From NCBI GenBank assembly GCA_964019425.1, contig OZ025826.1, forward strand, positions 788,796-852,795: a DNA stretch of 64,000 nucleotides, read 5' to 3'. A program made the translations under genes and the position numbers. Of this stretch, positions 22,212 through 33,817 are shown piece after piece; position 1 is the first letter of the stretch; each line of letters opens with the position of its first letter. This DNA is from Flectonema sp. DT1601. Taxonomy: Eukaryota; Euglenozoa; Diplonemea; Diplonemida; Diplonemidae. The notes under the pieces were generated by a model, which searched no databases, was not told the DNA's origin, and was given only the letters and a program-made list of their open reading frames with translations.

Positions 22212-24520
22212 GCAAGAATCTCGGAGAGAACCCAGAATTGATCAGCGAGACGCCAGACAGGTGGAACTCTCCACTCGCTCCGAGCCAGCGCCTCGTATTC
22301 ACTTCGGAGACTCCACTGAGGAAATGACTTGGTGTAAGACTGGAAATAGTAATTCATTATTCTATAGTAATGATGGCTATCGGTGTTTAATTCCTGCAAC
22401 GGGTAAACAGAATCAGAGATATGAAACACCAGTTGTCGGTGAATGTCCGACTGGCTTAACTGCTTCAGGAAAAGTACGTCGAGTAAAACCTTGTAATACC
22501 TTTCAGACTATGACCAGAGATCAGCAGTGTTCAGATGTTGAGAATGCGAAGACTTGCGGTGGAGATGATTCATCCGTAACTGCGTGTGATGCAGATATTG
22601 ATACAGCAACATGTGTTTGCAAAGGAAGTGGTGGGACCACCCGAGTTCGAGTTAACTGTAAGAAGACAACATGTAATACTGTCTGTTTGAATGCCTACAA
22701 GGATTTTATGAGCGCAACTCACAGTCAGAGGAAGGTCAGCAAGGGAGTGGAATTAGTAAAGCAGTTCGCTGACTTTGCAGTTCAACACACTCCGAGAAAT
22801 GCAGAAGAGCTGACGAAGTTTTTAGAATTCAACCAGGAGCTAGCAAAAGTGAATACAGACGGTGCCTGGTGCGGTAAGGGAATCGCTCTCATGGCTGGTT
22901 CTATCGGTACTATGCCACAGGCAGTGGCAACCGTTGCGTTCATTCGTCATCATCTCAATTCAGATATTCCAGTTGAGATTTGGCAGTCAGACGATGAAGT
23001 GACAGAGACATCTGAAGATTTTGACGAGGGTCTCTCTCAGCTCGGAATCGTTCTCAGGTCGCTACCACAGGAAGCTCGCAGTAAGACAACAAGCGAACTT
23101 TTTGCTTTGAAACCTGCCGTAGTACTCGCCTCCTCATTTGACATCGTTTTGCTACTCGACGCTGACGCGGTATGTTATTTATTATTCAGGACTGTTACTG
23201 AAGTTAGAAAGTACTGAACCCTTTATGTCAGCTGCTCTTAATAAAATAAACAAACAGATCCCACTAGTAGACCCGCTCTTAATTATGCAGCAGCGATCGT
23301 CAAGTGAGAGTGCTATTTTCTGGCCGGATTATTGGACTCTTCTTTGGGATGCAAAGATCTTTGATGCCATCGGTGGCTGGCCTTACGGCGGTGCTAAGGT
23401 TGCTCCGTCTCAAGACAGCGGACTGATGGTTGTTTGCAAGTCCTGCGGTGGCTGGAAGCCTCTCGCTCTCGCATTCTTTTTTAATTATCACAATGACATC
23501 TACTACCCAGCTATCTACACTGGGCACTTTAAAGAGAAGGCCTGCTCTGGAAAGTGTGGTAACGGTCACACGGTGCCAGGAGCAGGAGATAAAGATACTT
23601 TTCAGATTGCGTGGATGGCTATGAAGCTTCCATTTAAAATGATGCCGGCGTCAGCTCTTGGAGGGACTATTTTACCGAAAAGAGGACTTCTTTGCGGAAC
23701 ATCATTCCTTCATAAAAATGAGCAGGGGATTATTCTGGCAGTCCACCACAATAGCAATAAGTGGTGGTGGAAGGACTTCGCATCTGGTAAGTGGGCTCAA
23801 AGCCGTAACTCCCTTCATTTGTCGTATCAAGCTTCCTATGTGAACCCGTCAACAGCTTTCCGAGCAGACGGAATTAATGTTTGTACTGTCTTTGTTTTGT
23901 TTTATATTATAAAAGTCTGGTAATGATTGTCAGATCTTACATTAGTTTTTAATCAAAGGGATTCTTTGATAACAATTTGTAGTACAAATTCCTCACAAAA
24001 TATAAATAAACAGCAATGGAAGTCAGTTACCTACAGCGGGAGATACGATGGTGGCAAGCAACCCCCTCCAAAGGGAGCACGATGGTGTATTATTTATAAG
24101 GGTGATGTTAGAATTAGCACTCTTGAAGATGAAATAGGGTGTGTTCATCGATATTTCGTGTTTATTTTTTTATTTAAGGTTTTTGAAAAAAAATTAAAAC
24201 AAAAAAACAGGTGGGACGTTGAGAATACTCTCCTGCAGCACATCTCAACAACATATGTTGCTCCATGGTTGGTTAACTGGATAAGTAACTCTGCGAAGGA
24301 TTCTCCAATTCAAACCTGCCTCCGAAAGAAGAAGTGGATGTCTTCAGACGAGATAGAAACACTCGATGATGACACCCTCCGAAATTACGTCATTTCATCT
24401 CTGAATAAGTTAGGCGCCGGTTACATAAAAGACTTGCAAGGCAGAAGCGATAGACAGCTCTACGAAATTTGTAAAAAGAGAACTCCTGAGGAGGAGGACA
24501 TTACTGCAGCAGTTAACTAA
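21955..24520 (+). CDS. GT71 (MNN1-type) alpha-mannosyltransferase, paralogue 1
   Basis: Four exons: 21955-23169, 23258-23878, 24014-24138 and 24211-24520, giving 756 residues. The introns are 88, 135 and 72 nt, starting GTATGT, GTTTGT and GTGTGT, all ending AAACAG. It is a type II Golgi enzyme: a basic N-terminus, one membrane span at about 15-33, then a glutamine-rich stem (residues 60-87). A cysteine-rich lumenal domain follows (about 120-250), and then the catalytic domain. WCGKGIALMAGS...VATVAFIRHHL...IPVEIWQ, KPAVVLASSF and the metal-binding LLLDADA (D402, D404) match MNN1/MNT2 alpha-1,3-mannosyltransferases. FWPDYW, QDSGLMVV and KDTFQIAW follow in exon 2. Its likely job is adding mannose to glycoprotein or cell-surface glycans from GDP-mannose. 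Exon joins were checked by alignment to the paralogue at 30.8 kb. The donor sugar is inferred from the family. Confidence 0.9.
22126..22215 (+). repeat. CAA/CAG trinucleotide tract (polyglutamine)
   Basis: An imperfect CAG/CAA array in frame in the stem region of the first mannosyltransferase. It encodes about 28 residues that are almost all glutamine, with an interrupting E and two P. It is a likely length-variable site. Confidence 0.9.
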
Positions 24521-26025
24521 GAATCTTACTTTTTTGTTGTAGTCATTGACGGCCACTGTGCACTCCGATGTGAGTACTTTTTTTTAAATATATATTTTTT
24601 CTACTACGGATGTTTATTTATATTCTGTTTTGTTAATCTTTTTTGAAAATTCCTTTTTTAAAAATTAAGAAAAGAAAGAACAACCTCATCAGCAATATCA
24701 GGCCCTTGTCTGCTGCATCAACACTTTATCATCCCCAAAAAAAAGTTTGCTTCAATTGGTTCTTTCTGCAAGTGAGTTGTAGAAGTGTTCCTCTCCTTTT
24801 ATTGTCTCTCTTAATGAACGGGAGAAAGAAAAAAAAAAAAAAAATAAATAAAGGTGCGTAAATTCTGCTGGCACGCAGACTTTTTCTGGTCGTCTGCGTT
24901 GTAGGTTGATACTTTCCCTCTTTTTTCTTTTTTTGAGATTTTCGCTTTTGGTTCCTTCCAGCCGTTCAGTAAAAAACCTCTTTGATTTCTCCGTACAAAA
25001 AACGCTAACTAACACGCATGACATAATAAATAACGGATCGTAATCTGTATGGTTTCTTCTTCGACTCCGTTGGTGCAGACGTACACTGTCACGTTCAACG
25101 GGGCGAGGGGAAAAAAAAACTCATGCGAATGGCGAAGAAAAAAAAAGAAATTTTTTACGCGGCAAAAGAAAATTATAACTTCTAGCGAACAGCGAATATT
25201 ATCAGACTCCCCAAATATCGAAAATCTCCTTTTTTTTTTTTTTTTTTTTTTTGTGTTTTTTTTGATACGAATGGCGGGGGGGTTTGCGGGGGAACTAATA
25301 TAGCGAAAGGATTGCTAGGCTCGTCGGGTTTTGAATAACAATGAACGAAAAAAGGGAATCGTATAGGCGTCAGTGGTAGCTAATTGTTATAAATCTGTAA
25401 TTACTAATAAATACTATTAAATAGAAACCAGATGAAAACTTGTTTACAACAAAACTACAATTCTTGATTTGAGTTCTCATCTTCTAAAACAATAATTCTC
25501 TTCATTAGTTTTTATCATTTAGTTTGTTTTTGATCGTATTCAGTGAGTTGCGTGTTGGAGAGTCGTGGGAGTTTTTTGTTGTTGGCTTTGGTCGTTTTCT
25601 TGTCAACTAATGGCAAAAAATGAGTTGAAAAATTGACCCTTTTAGCAATGTTGAATTGTCTTTTTCTTTGTTCACTTTTCATTTGAGTGGTGTCTTACCG
25701 CAGCTAACAGCCTTCTTCGTTAACATGACCAGTGGCGGTGTCGTTACGGCCGCCGCCATTTCACACGGTCGGAAACATAATTGCGTGCAGTTTGGATCGT
25801 TGAAGAAAAAAAAAAGAATTCTAAAAAAAAAAGGGTGGGTCGTCTTTTAACCTTTTGTTAGGACTTCACAAGTTATTTTAACCCAAAAAGCGGTCTTCGT
25901 GCAAAATTCTGTTTTTTCAGTTTGTTGACATAATAGTTGACGGGAAGTTGATTGCCTGCGAAGACTAAATTTTATATTCTTCCACAGGTCGATGATAATC
26001 TGCTGCCACAACAGCAGCTGACCAA
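24521..26025. other. Intergenic, 1.5 kb
   Basis: No gene is supported. It contains A/T runs (for example 25231-25252 T). A pyrimidine tract TATATTCTTCCACAG ending at 25987 lies 38 bases before the next ATG. Confidence 0.6.
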
Positions 26026-26892
26026 ATGACAAACATTGGACTGGAGAACGCTATCGTCTTCGATGCAGACGGCGGAGTAAAAGTAATGTATATTTATGAT
26101 CCTGTATTTCCTGGGGAGCTGAGCCTGTTTATAAACAAAGCTGGAAAGACTACAAAAGTCGCGCGTTTAAAAGAATTAAATTACGAGAATGGCACCCTGC
26201 TGGACAGGAAAGACAACGGAGGCCCTTTTCCAGAAGAACTACTCGACGACCTGAGGCAGCTCTGTAAGGAAGCGAGAGTTAAACTAAATGAAATAAATCC
26301 AAACTTCTCTTCGATAGGAACATCAACCAGAAGCGATTCTCTTTCCGTTACGAGTCGGAAAAAGAGAAAGATACGACGCGAGATCATTCACGACTTGGGT
26401 GTTCCTGAGCCTCCAGGAGATCCCTTTTGGAAACACTTTTTGGGTAAAATGAAAACTGTTGGAATACCTCGAAACCGGCAACCGAAATCCTTCGATGATG
26501 ACAGCAGCGTTTCTAATGAAGTTCATCCCGACGATGAGCCGCCAAAGATTGATATCTTTGATACTGATTGTTTTGAGAGTCAGGTGATTAAGAGACAGAG
26601 ACTTCGAATTAAAATTGCTGACCGCGCCTTCCGCACCCACTACCGCAAATGGAAGACATCACTTGAAGATATCGCTCTCTCTCATGATAGATTAAAGAGA
26701 GATCTTAATAAACTTAAGAATCGTTTGGGAGGAAATCATGTGACAGCAACAATGAGAACGATGGAACACAACATGAAAGGAATGCAAAGAAATATGACTG
26801 TACTTCGTGAGCCTCTGCGAGAAGACTTTCCTCCCGTTGATGAAAATGACGCGAGACCGTTTCCTCTTTATGCAACGGATGCTATTCTTTAA
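26026..26892 (+). CDS. Unknown 288-residue protein
   Basis: Single exon with a clear ATG shortly after a leader acceptor at 25987. The codon use resembles the neighbouring genes, so it looks real, but I do not recognise the family. The N-terminal 85 residues look globular, with a mix of strands (AIVFDADGGVKVMYIYDP). A basic patch at about 112-125 (SRKKRKIRREI) could be a nuclear localisation signal. An acidic serine stretch (DDDSSVSNEVHPDDEPP) follows, then a charged helical region at about 185-260 likely to form a coiled coil. No membrane segment or signal peptide is seen. Confidence 0.75.
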   Translation: MTNIGLENAIVFDADGGVKVMYIYDPVFPGELSLFINKAGKTTKVARLKELNYENGTLLDRKDNGGPFPEELLDDLRQLCKEARVKLNEINPNFSSIGTSTRSDSLSVTSRKKRKIRREIIHDLGVPEPPGDPFWKHFLGKMKTVGIPRNRQPKSFDDDSSVSNEVHPDDEPPKIDIFDTDCFESQVIKRQRLRIKIADRAFRTHYRKWKTSLEDIALSHDRLKRDLNKLKNRLGGNHVTATMRTMEHNMKGMQRNMTVLREPLREDFPPVDENDARPFPLYATDAIL

Positions 26893-27280
26893 GAACTGTA
26901 CGACAGGTAATCAGAACATTTGTATATCAACATCATCATCTCTGTTATCACCAAAAAGAAGTGTGTAAAGGTTTGAGGAGATAAACCTTTATTTGTGCAA
27001 TATTATTAATAGTTTTAACACATCCGCTTCGTGTATGTGGTGGGTTGTAATTTCTATTATTTGACTTCAATAAATACTTAATGATCACCTCTCTCCTTCC
27101 CCCTCTTGTATTGAAATTATTATATTAAATTGAATTGTTAGTCAATCTAATATAATAATAGTTCTTAAGCCACAGCTCTCTTATCTCAAAATAAGAACGT
27201 GCTGATAACATTCGAAGTCTTGTTTTCTTTTTTATCTTATTTTCCAAAAGATTAAAACACCCGAGTTAAAGAAAAACAAG
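26893..27280. other. Intergenic
   Basis: No gene is seen. A TCTTTTTTATCTTATTTTCC tract then AAAAG (ending 27250) lies 30 bases before the next start. Confidence 0.55.
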
Positions 27281-28456
27281 ATGATGCGTATTTCAGCAGC
27301 AGTTGGCGCTTTCTGCGTGTTGGGCTACTGGGGATGGGATACTCCCGACAGCGAGGCAGCACTGGGGGAACACATGAAATTAGTTAAAGGAGGAGAAGAG
27401 GGTTACTTGCAGGTACAGAAAGAAGCACTATCAGAGGTATGGGACGCATCGCTCGGACAGTACAACTTCGGAAGGTACCTTCGCCCACCACAGAAGGCGG
27501 CGACGCATATGCTGACAGCAGCACAGATGTACGCCCAGCACAAGGAGTGGCACTGGTCAGCTTTTAGTAACGAGGAAGTTATTATCGGCATAGCTGCTCT
27601 TCAGTTTGGGTATTCGTCACACGCGATCTTGTATTATCACAACTTGACTTCGGGTGTTTCTGACAAGAAGAAGCATGAAATCCTTTTGATCGGAAGAACT
27701 CTCGGGGCAACCTTTCTTGACAGCAACAACAACCCTTCAACAGTCACGAACGGGTGCAGCAACTGGACAACTGGCGCCACCCTCACTCAATGCGCCACAG
27801 CAAGTGACAAACTTGAGATTGTTGCTGAAAGTTCATTGGAATCTGGAAAAAGCATTTCATTGAAAATGGAATTCGATCTCGCTAAGGATGACACTTTGAG
27901 CTTTGTTTACCCTTTGGGTAAGAAGAGACCTGCAATCGTATCAAAGCTCGCTGGACTCTCTGCGAAGTTATCTCTGAGCTTTGATGGCGGTGAGACTCAG
28001 GAATTGAAGGGACTAGGAATGGTTGACTGGACCAGAAGTATTGCCGCTAGATTCACATTGTGGAACTGGGCGGCATTTAGCTTCCGCGCCGCATCTGGTG
28101 AAAGAGTTGGAATCCAACTGTCACAGGGAGTATACATGGACTCAAAGAATAATGGAGTAGAGTCTTGTGTGTTTGTTGATGGAAAGTTGACTACCATCAA
28201 CTCCCTAATCACTTTTAAGAAACCAGCACCTGAGAGCTTCCTAACAGAATCGTGGAATATCACCAGCAGTGACGGAGTTCTTTCGTACACTTTTACTCCT
28301 CGTGATCGCGTTTTCGGCGGCTTCCACTTGGTCGTCTTGGAGGGTGATCTCCACCACATCTGGGGAACTGCTTCTGGTACCATTAAGGTAGGTTCAAAGG
28401 TATTTGAGTTCACAAACGTACCGAGTGTCATGGAAGAGCACTACGCTCTTTGGTAA
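27281..28456 (+). CDS. DUF2804 family protein with signal peptide
   Basis: A 391-residue single-exon protein. Residues 1-15 are a hydrophobic leader (MMRISAAVGAFCVLGY), so entry to the secretory pathway is likely, which is not universal in this family. The body carries the DUF2804 landmarks: a KEWHWSAF strand near 88-95, a G-F-GYSSHA-like early motif, the central MVDWTRSIAARFTLWNWAAF segment, then the V-D-G-K-L and ITF strands, and the late HHIWGTASGTI block. DUF2804 is a lipocalin-like beta-barrel family of uncharacterised function found in bacteria and scattered eukaryotes. Several N-x-S/T sites are present. No catalytic role is claimed. Confidence 0.8.
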   Translation: MMRISAAVGAFCVLGYWGWDTPDSEAALGEHMKLVKGGEEGYLQVQKEALSEVWDASLGQYNFGRYLRPPQKAATHMLTAAQMYAQHKEWHWSAFSNEEVIIGIAALQFGYSSHAILYYHNLTSGVSDKKKHEILLIGRTLGATFLDSNNNPSTVTNGCSNWTTGATLTQCATASDKLEIVAESSLESGKSISLKMEFDLAKDDTLSFVYPLGKKRPAIVSKLAGLSAKLSLSFDGGETQELKGLGMVDWTRSIAARFTLWNWAAFSFRAASGERVGIQLSQGVYMDSKNNGVESCVFVDGKLTTINSLITFKKPAPESFLTESWNITSSDGVLSYTFTPRDRVFGGFHLVVLEGDLHHIWGTASGTIKVGSKVFEFTNVPSVMEEHYALW

Positions 28457-30842
28457 GCGAAGAGTTGTTATTCTAATCTATTTGACCTTTCTTATAAATT
28501 ATAATAAATTAAATAATAATTCTGATTGCAATGGATCATTAAAAACGTATCAAAAACATGATAAAGAATAAAAAGCTCCTGGTGATATTAAAAAAGAAAA
28601 TTGAATTTTTGTAATTAATAATCTTGCCGCCCTCTTCCCCAATCTCATCCCTTTTATGCACCAATTACGAAGCCTTTTCCCATTCGCACAATTTAATTTA
28701 CAAAGGAGTGTTTGTTTGGTTACTTTTAATTCTGAGATATGATATGTTGCGGTAGGAAATCTTCTTTTTTTGGTGATATTCTCAAGATGTTCATTTTTAT
28801 ATTACTGGAGAGGTTCAATCTTGTGGATTAGTAGGTGTTGGCGCAATTTTTATTTTTACATTTATTCAAACCTTTCGTGGCATACTTGCTAGATTCGTGT
28901 ATAGTGAGCTCCTTTTTTGGTTGTCTTTTTTTTTTTTTTTTTTTGATTTAATTTATTGCTGTTGCTCGGCTTAAAAAAAGATTTTTTCCTGCACTGAATA
29001 AACCGTCTGGAGTGTAATCGCATTTCGTTTTATTAATCTCCTCAAAGGTGTCGGCAGCACTCTTCACAACAAGTATAACGCACTCAGCCTGACTCGCCCC
29101 TTCCACTGAGTTGAATCATCTTTTATTGAACTTCAGAAATGTTGATTAGCAGTGTTGATGTTTAGATATCTTTCTAATTTCACTTTAATCATGGACTCCA
29201 GAAGGGAGTGTGTCTGTATGTGGTGAATACTTTTGCATGTGTTGGTAATTTCATACACGAAATACTGGCATTGCGTTTTCAGAATCCTGGCGCGTATTCT
29301 CACAGTCTGACGCTAATTTTTCTTTTTTTTTTAATTTTGTTCTCACATTTTCAGATATGTAATGATTGCTGCACGAAGTTACTTCTGAATATTCCTTTGG
29401 AGGATGACAACACGAAGAGTTTGCCGAGAGACCAGTTGCGAGTTTTACTTCTTGATGAGAGTGCAGTTCGATGCAGCAAATTAAACTGTTCTCGTGCTCT
29501 TTTTACAAGTTTAGTTAGATACCACTACAGCATGAACAAAAAAGATCTTCCTTTTGATTTCTTTTTATTTTTATGATCCCCATCACTTGTCTGAGCAAGC
29601 AACATCCTTTTTTTTTTCTTCTTTTTTTTCCCCCTACTGCTCCGTTGCCAGGCGGTTTATGTGTTCCCTACTCCCTTTATTTATTGTTAACGCAAACTGT
29701 TAGTTCGTGATGGAAGAGATACTTTGAAGTTGGGTGGGAATTTATTAAAGCATTCCCTCTACCAGGTTGTAATTACTGTTTAAGAGGGGAGAATCCTGTT
29801 CTCTATAGTAACTCGATCACTATCTCCCATTTCGATTACAGCTGGAAGAGATTATTGAAGATTGTCACCCTGGCTTGTGGGTGAAATATGCACCCCGAGT
29901 CGGCAGCTTTTTTTTTTTTTTCTCGGAAAAATACTCTGTCGCGTGTCTTGTTCTGTTATTGTCCTTTTTGAGAAATTGATATCTGTTGCCCCCCCTTACA
30001 ATTCTCTATTATGGGATCGTACTTGAGAATTACACATCCGATACATCAAAAAGGGGATCTGATAGTCGACTAACTTTATTGTGTCAAAAGCATGTCTGTG
30101 TTCCCCCAACATCGGGGGATGTATTCCCCTGCATTGACTGCCTTTCGAATGTGGTGTTACTTACTTTACTTTTTTTACTCTTCTCAAATCCAGACATCCT
30201 GAGCAAGAAAACTCGGTGGTAAGATTTAGTCTGGATTTCTAAACAAGTAGATGGAGTAACAGAATGCTCCGCAGATTTTAATTTGATTTTGTGGTCTCCT
30301 TTTTTTTTTTAATATTTTAGTGCGCTTCTCTTCCCCTTCCCCAATCTCGTTTACTTTTACAGATGGAACAGAGTCGGGTTGCTTATGAGAGCAACAAGTC
30401 TGTTTGTTGTGATTAAGTGAAGAAATAGTTTCGATGATCTTAGCTGCCGGAAATGGTCACATAACTTGTTGCGGTCATTTAACTGTCGTGTTGATGAAGT
30501 TCAGATGAAACTATTTTTATGTTCGCGCGTGGACTTTCTTTTTTTCTCTTTTGCAACAACAGATCTGCTAAACCCGTCTGATTGAGTTGACGAGTAGACA
30601 ACCTCAGGATTACGCTTTTTATATTTTATCTTTAAGAAAAAGAGATCTCATGGGGTGTTAGTACGCTTCCCACTGTTGGGTAGAGGGAAGCTCTGTGATA
30701 GACATGTTGATAAAGTAATTTCTTATTCTGTTACTAACAGGTTTAATGAGTGGTCAGGTATTGGGTTGTGTTTTTGATGCAGCAGTTTCCCCGTCTTTTC
30801 CATTAAACGTATCATCAGCCAGGACTACAAGGACCTAATGAC
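28457..30842. other. Intergenic, 2.4 kb, no supported gene
   Basis: Two short open frames (29208-29576 and 29986-30222) lack a convincing start, family match or splice partner and span T runs, so I did not call them. A possible leader acceptor TTCTGTTACTAACAG ends at 30740, about 100 bases before the next gene. Confidence 0.55.
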
Positions 30843-33817
30843 ATGTTACGATCTGGCAGGGTAGAGAGAAGTGTAGTGCGATGGCTGTTTTTGTTAGTAC
30901 CCGCAGCCATCTTGGTGTTAGTGTTCAGTAGCTCTGGAAGCAGAGATGATCAAAATCTGGGTAGAGTGGTACGGTCTAAGGAGATAGGTAGTGACGAGGG
31001 AAAGACTATTCCCAGTCAACCAAAGCAGCAACAGCAAGAAGTGAAAAAAGCAACTCCCTTGACTCATTCCCCTCTACTACCAACGCGGGAGACTTTAAAG
31101 AGTGTGGGGTCCTGCAGCTCAAGTTCGCAATCCCAATTTCGATTTGCTGATGACGGTCGGAAATGTATTCTTCCGTTTCGACTCCAAAACGCGTGGCACG
31201 ATAGCTGTGACATCGGTCTTTGCGCTGTGCGAGTCGATACTTTGAGCAGGGCGAGTGAGTTAGCGAACTGTAGTACTCGGGGATATCAAGGAGGTAAGCT
31301 TTCTTGTGTTACGACAAAGAGCTCGGGAAAGTGCTCTGACAGAAGTCAGGTCTCTGCAGTTACTTGTGATGATGTGATTGGAGGAAGAAATAGTTTTGGA
31401 GTTTGTGTTTGTACTACAGCAACTGGAGAAGTAGTAACTTCCACTGTCGACTGCGAAGAGCGAACGGAGACGACTTGTAACGATATCTGCAGGCGGATGC
31501 AAGATGACATCACTTCGTCTTCTTACTCTTCCTCGATGGCTAATCAAGTACCGGAAGTGATAGTAACTTTATCACAACTAGCTTCCACAAAGAAGCCAAC
31601 CGACAACAATGACATCAACGCCTGGAAAGAGTACGCTGCTGCACTCCCAGAATTGAGTCAGCTCTCCACCAAATGGTGTGGTCGTGGGATAGCAATGTTT
31701 GTTTCTTATTTTGTTAATGAAGAACTTCTTTTAGACGTGTTGAGTGTGTTTCGACAAAATAAAATTAAAAAACAGAATGGCCGGGAGCGTAAACACCCTT
31801 CCGCAGGCTCTAGCGACGGTTTCGTTTATCCGAGGACATTTGCATTCTACAATTCCAGTGGAGGTTTGATTCGTTTTCTTTGTTTGAAATATCTAAACGG
31901 GTGGGTGTGATTTCCATAACCGCGTTATGTGATATAAGAATAAATCATGTTGACGTACTCTTACAGCCCTGATACTGGGCTGAATATGGAGATGGTCGGA
32001 AGCCATTAGTTGATTTATAATACCAACCAACTGAACGCCATGCTGACGGTTGGCTCGTCCCGTTAGTGAGACAAACAACACAAAAACAGATTTGGCAAAC
32101 CGAAGATGAAGCAACTGAACTCTCTCCAGAATTCAAGCGAGCGTTAAAGCAGCTCTCAGTTCTGTTTCGGACTCTACCGGAGGAGTCAAAGCCCGTCTCT
32201 GCGAGGTATGGATTATTCGTTCAGTATAACTGCGAAACTTATATTCGAAACCGTCGCAACACAAACCAAATAAACAAAACAGTGAAATGTTTGCATTGAA
32301 GCCGGCAGTCGTACTCGCGTCGTCATTTGATGAGGTGCTGCTATTGGATGCCGACACGGTATGAACATTATTAAAGTGCTTTTCGAAAGATATCGGCAAC
32401 ATACACTTTGTTTCCGCTCTCTTGCACAGTTTTGAGGGGAAGCAAGCTTTCCCGTTGTCGGGTGTTCGCATTATCAATCGGGCGTCTAAAATAGCAAGGG
32501 TGCTGTTGATGTATAACAAACATATCAAAACAGGTTCCAATTATTGATCCAGACCACTTACTATCACTGAGACCTCCAAACGCATCAGCAGTATTCTGGC
32601 CGGACTACTGGACGTTGTTGTGGGACGCTAAGATATTTGAGTCCATTGGGGGGTGGCCGTATGGAGATAATATTTACGTCCCGTCTCAAGACAGTGGGTT
32701 GATGGTCGTTTGCAAGTCTTGCGGTGGCTGGAAACCGCTCGCACTGGCGTTCTATTTTAATTTCTATAACAACATCTACTACCCTGCGATATATATAGGT
32801 CACTTCCAAGAAAAACGCTGCCGTGGAGGGGAATGCATCCAGGGACACGATGTCCCGGGTGCTGGAGACAAAGACACATTTCAAATAGCGTGGATGGCAC
32901 TCAGAGAGAGATTTCTAATGATGCCGCCAGCCTCCATAGGCGGTACGATGTTACCGAAGAGAAGACTCGTATGTTATTTATTACTTGTTTGTAACATCTT
33001 CTGATAGAAGAAAGTGAAAATAATAATTTAAAAACAGGTATGCGGCAGCTCCTTTCTCCATCGTAATCTCAATAGGGAGGCGGTTGCCATCCACCACAAT
33101 AGTAATAAGTGGTGGTGGAAAGACTTTGCAGCTGGAAGATGGACGTCATGGCACACTGGATTCCTTCTAACACACGTCACATCTTTTCAAAATGATTCAG
33201 CAGCTTACTTTGCTGATGGAATGAATGTATGTTTATTATCAATATTTAAACTAAAGTTAGTTGCGTCTTTCTTCCATCAAACAGATCTTTTGTTTACCCT
33301 CACTCGTACTTGTACGAGTTGTTGTTAATGTCAAAGTGTTTGTTTCAGATCCGAACCGAAGAAAACAAAACAGGATTGGAGATCAATCACATATTCTACA
33401 AGATACGATGCGGGTAGACAACAACCACCAGTAAGTAGTAGATGGTGTATTATTTATAAAGGTTCTATTCAAACTATGAAAGTTGTAGACGACGTTGGTT
33501 ACGATATTGAAAAGGTACTCGTCGAGTACTACACCAAGTTGTATGCAGCACCGTGGATGATGGAGTGGGCAACGTTGAATTCAGGAGGTACTCAGTTACT
33601 CTCTTGTGTAAAGCAATCTGCTTGGGAGTCTCACAAGTGGCTTGAAACAGCTTCAGATGAGGACTTACGGAATACGGTGATCTCTCATTTAACAGATTTG
33701 GGATGCGGTAATGTTCCTTATTTACAATCTCATTCGGACTTCAGTCTTTCTCGTCTCTGCCAACAAGTTCTTGCCCTTCCGAAATCACCTCAGAAATCCG
33801 AAAAGTCTGGCGACTAA
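30843..33817 (+). CDS. GT71 (MNN1-type) alpha-mannosyltransferase, paralogue 2
   Basis: Seven exons: 30843-31696, 31776-31863, 32090-32205, 32283-32358, 32534-32968, 33038-33226 and 33374-33817, giving 733 residues. The six introns are 79, 226, 77, 175, 69 and 147 nt. They start GTTTGT, GTTTGA, GTATGG, GTATGA, GTATGT and GTATGT, and all end AAACAG. Every join restores the reading of the paralogue at 21.9 kb. Type II topology: a membrane span at about 12-30, stem, a cysteine-rich lumenal domain (about 90-230) and a GT71 catalytic domain with WCGRGIAI, PVVLAS-like AVVLASSF, LLLDADT (D375, D377), FWPDYW, QDSGLMVV and KDTFQIAW. The same Golgi mannosyl-transfer role is likely. It lacks the polyglutamine stem of paralogue 1. 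Only two of its introns match paralogue 1. Confidence 0.9.

Noticed and set aside
29208-29576. Possible small gene
   Set aside because: The frame crosses a T run, has no acceptor before the ATG and resembles nothing.
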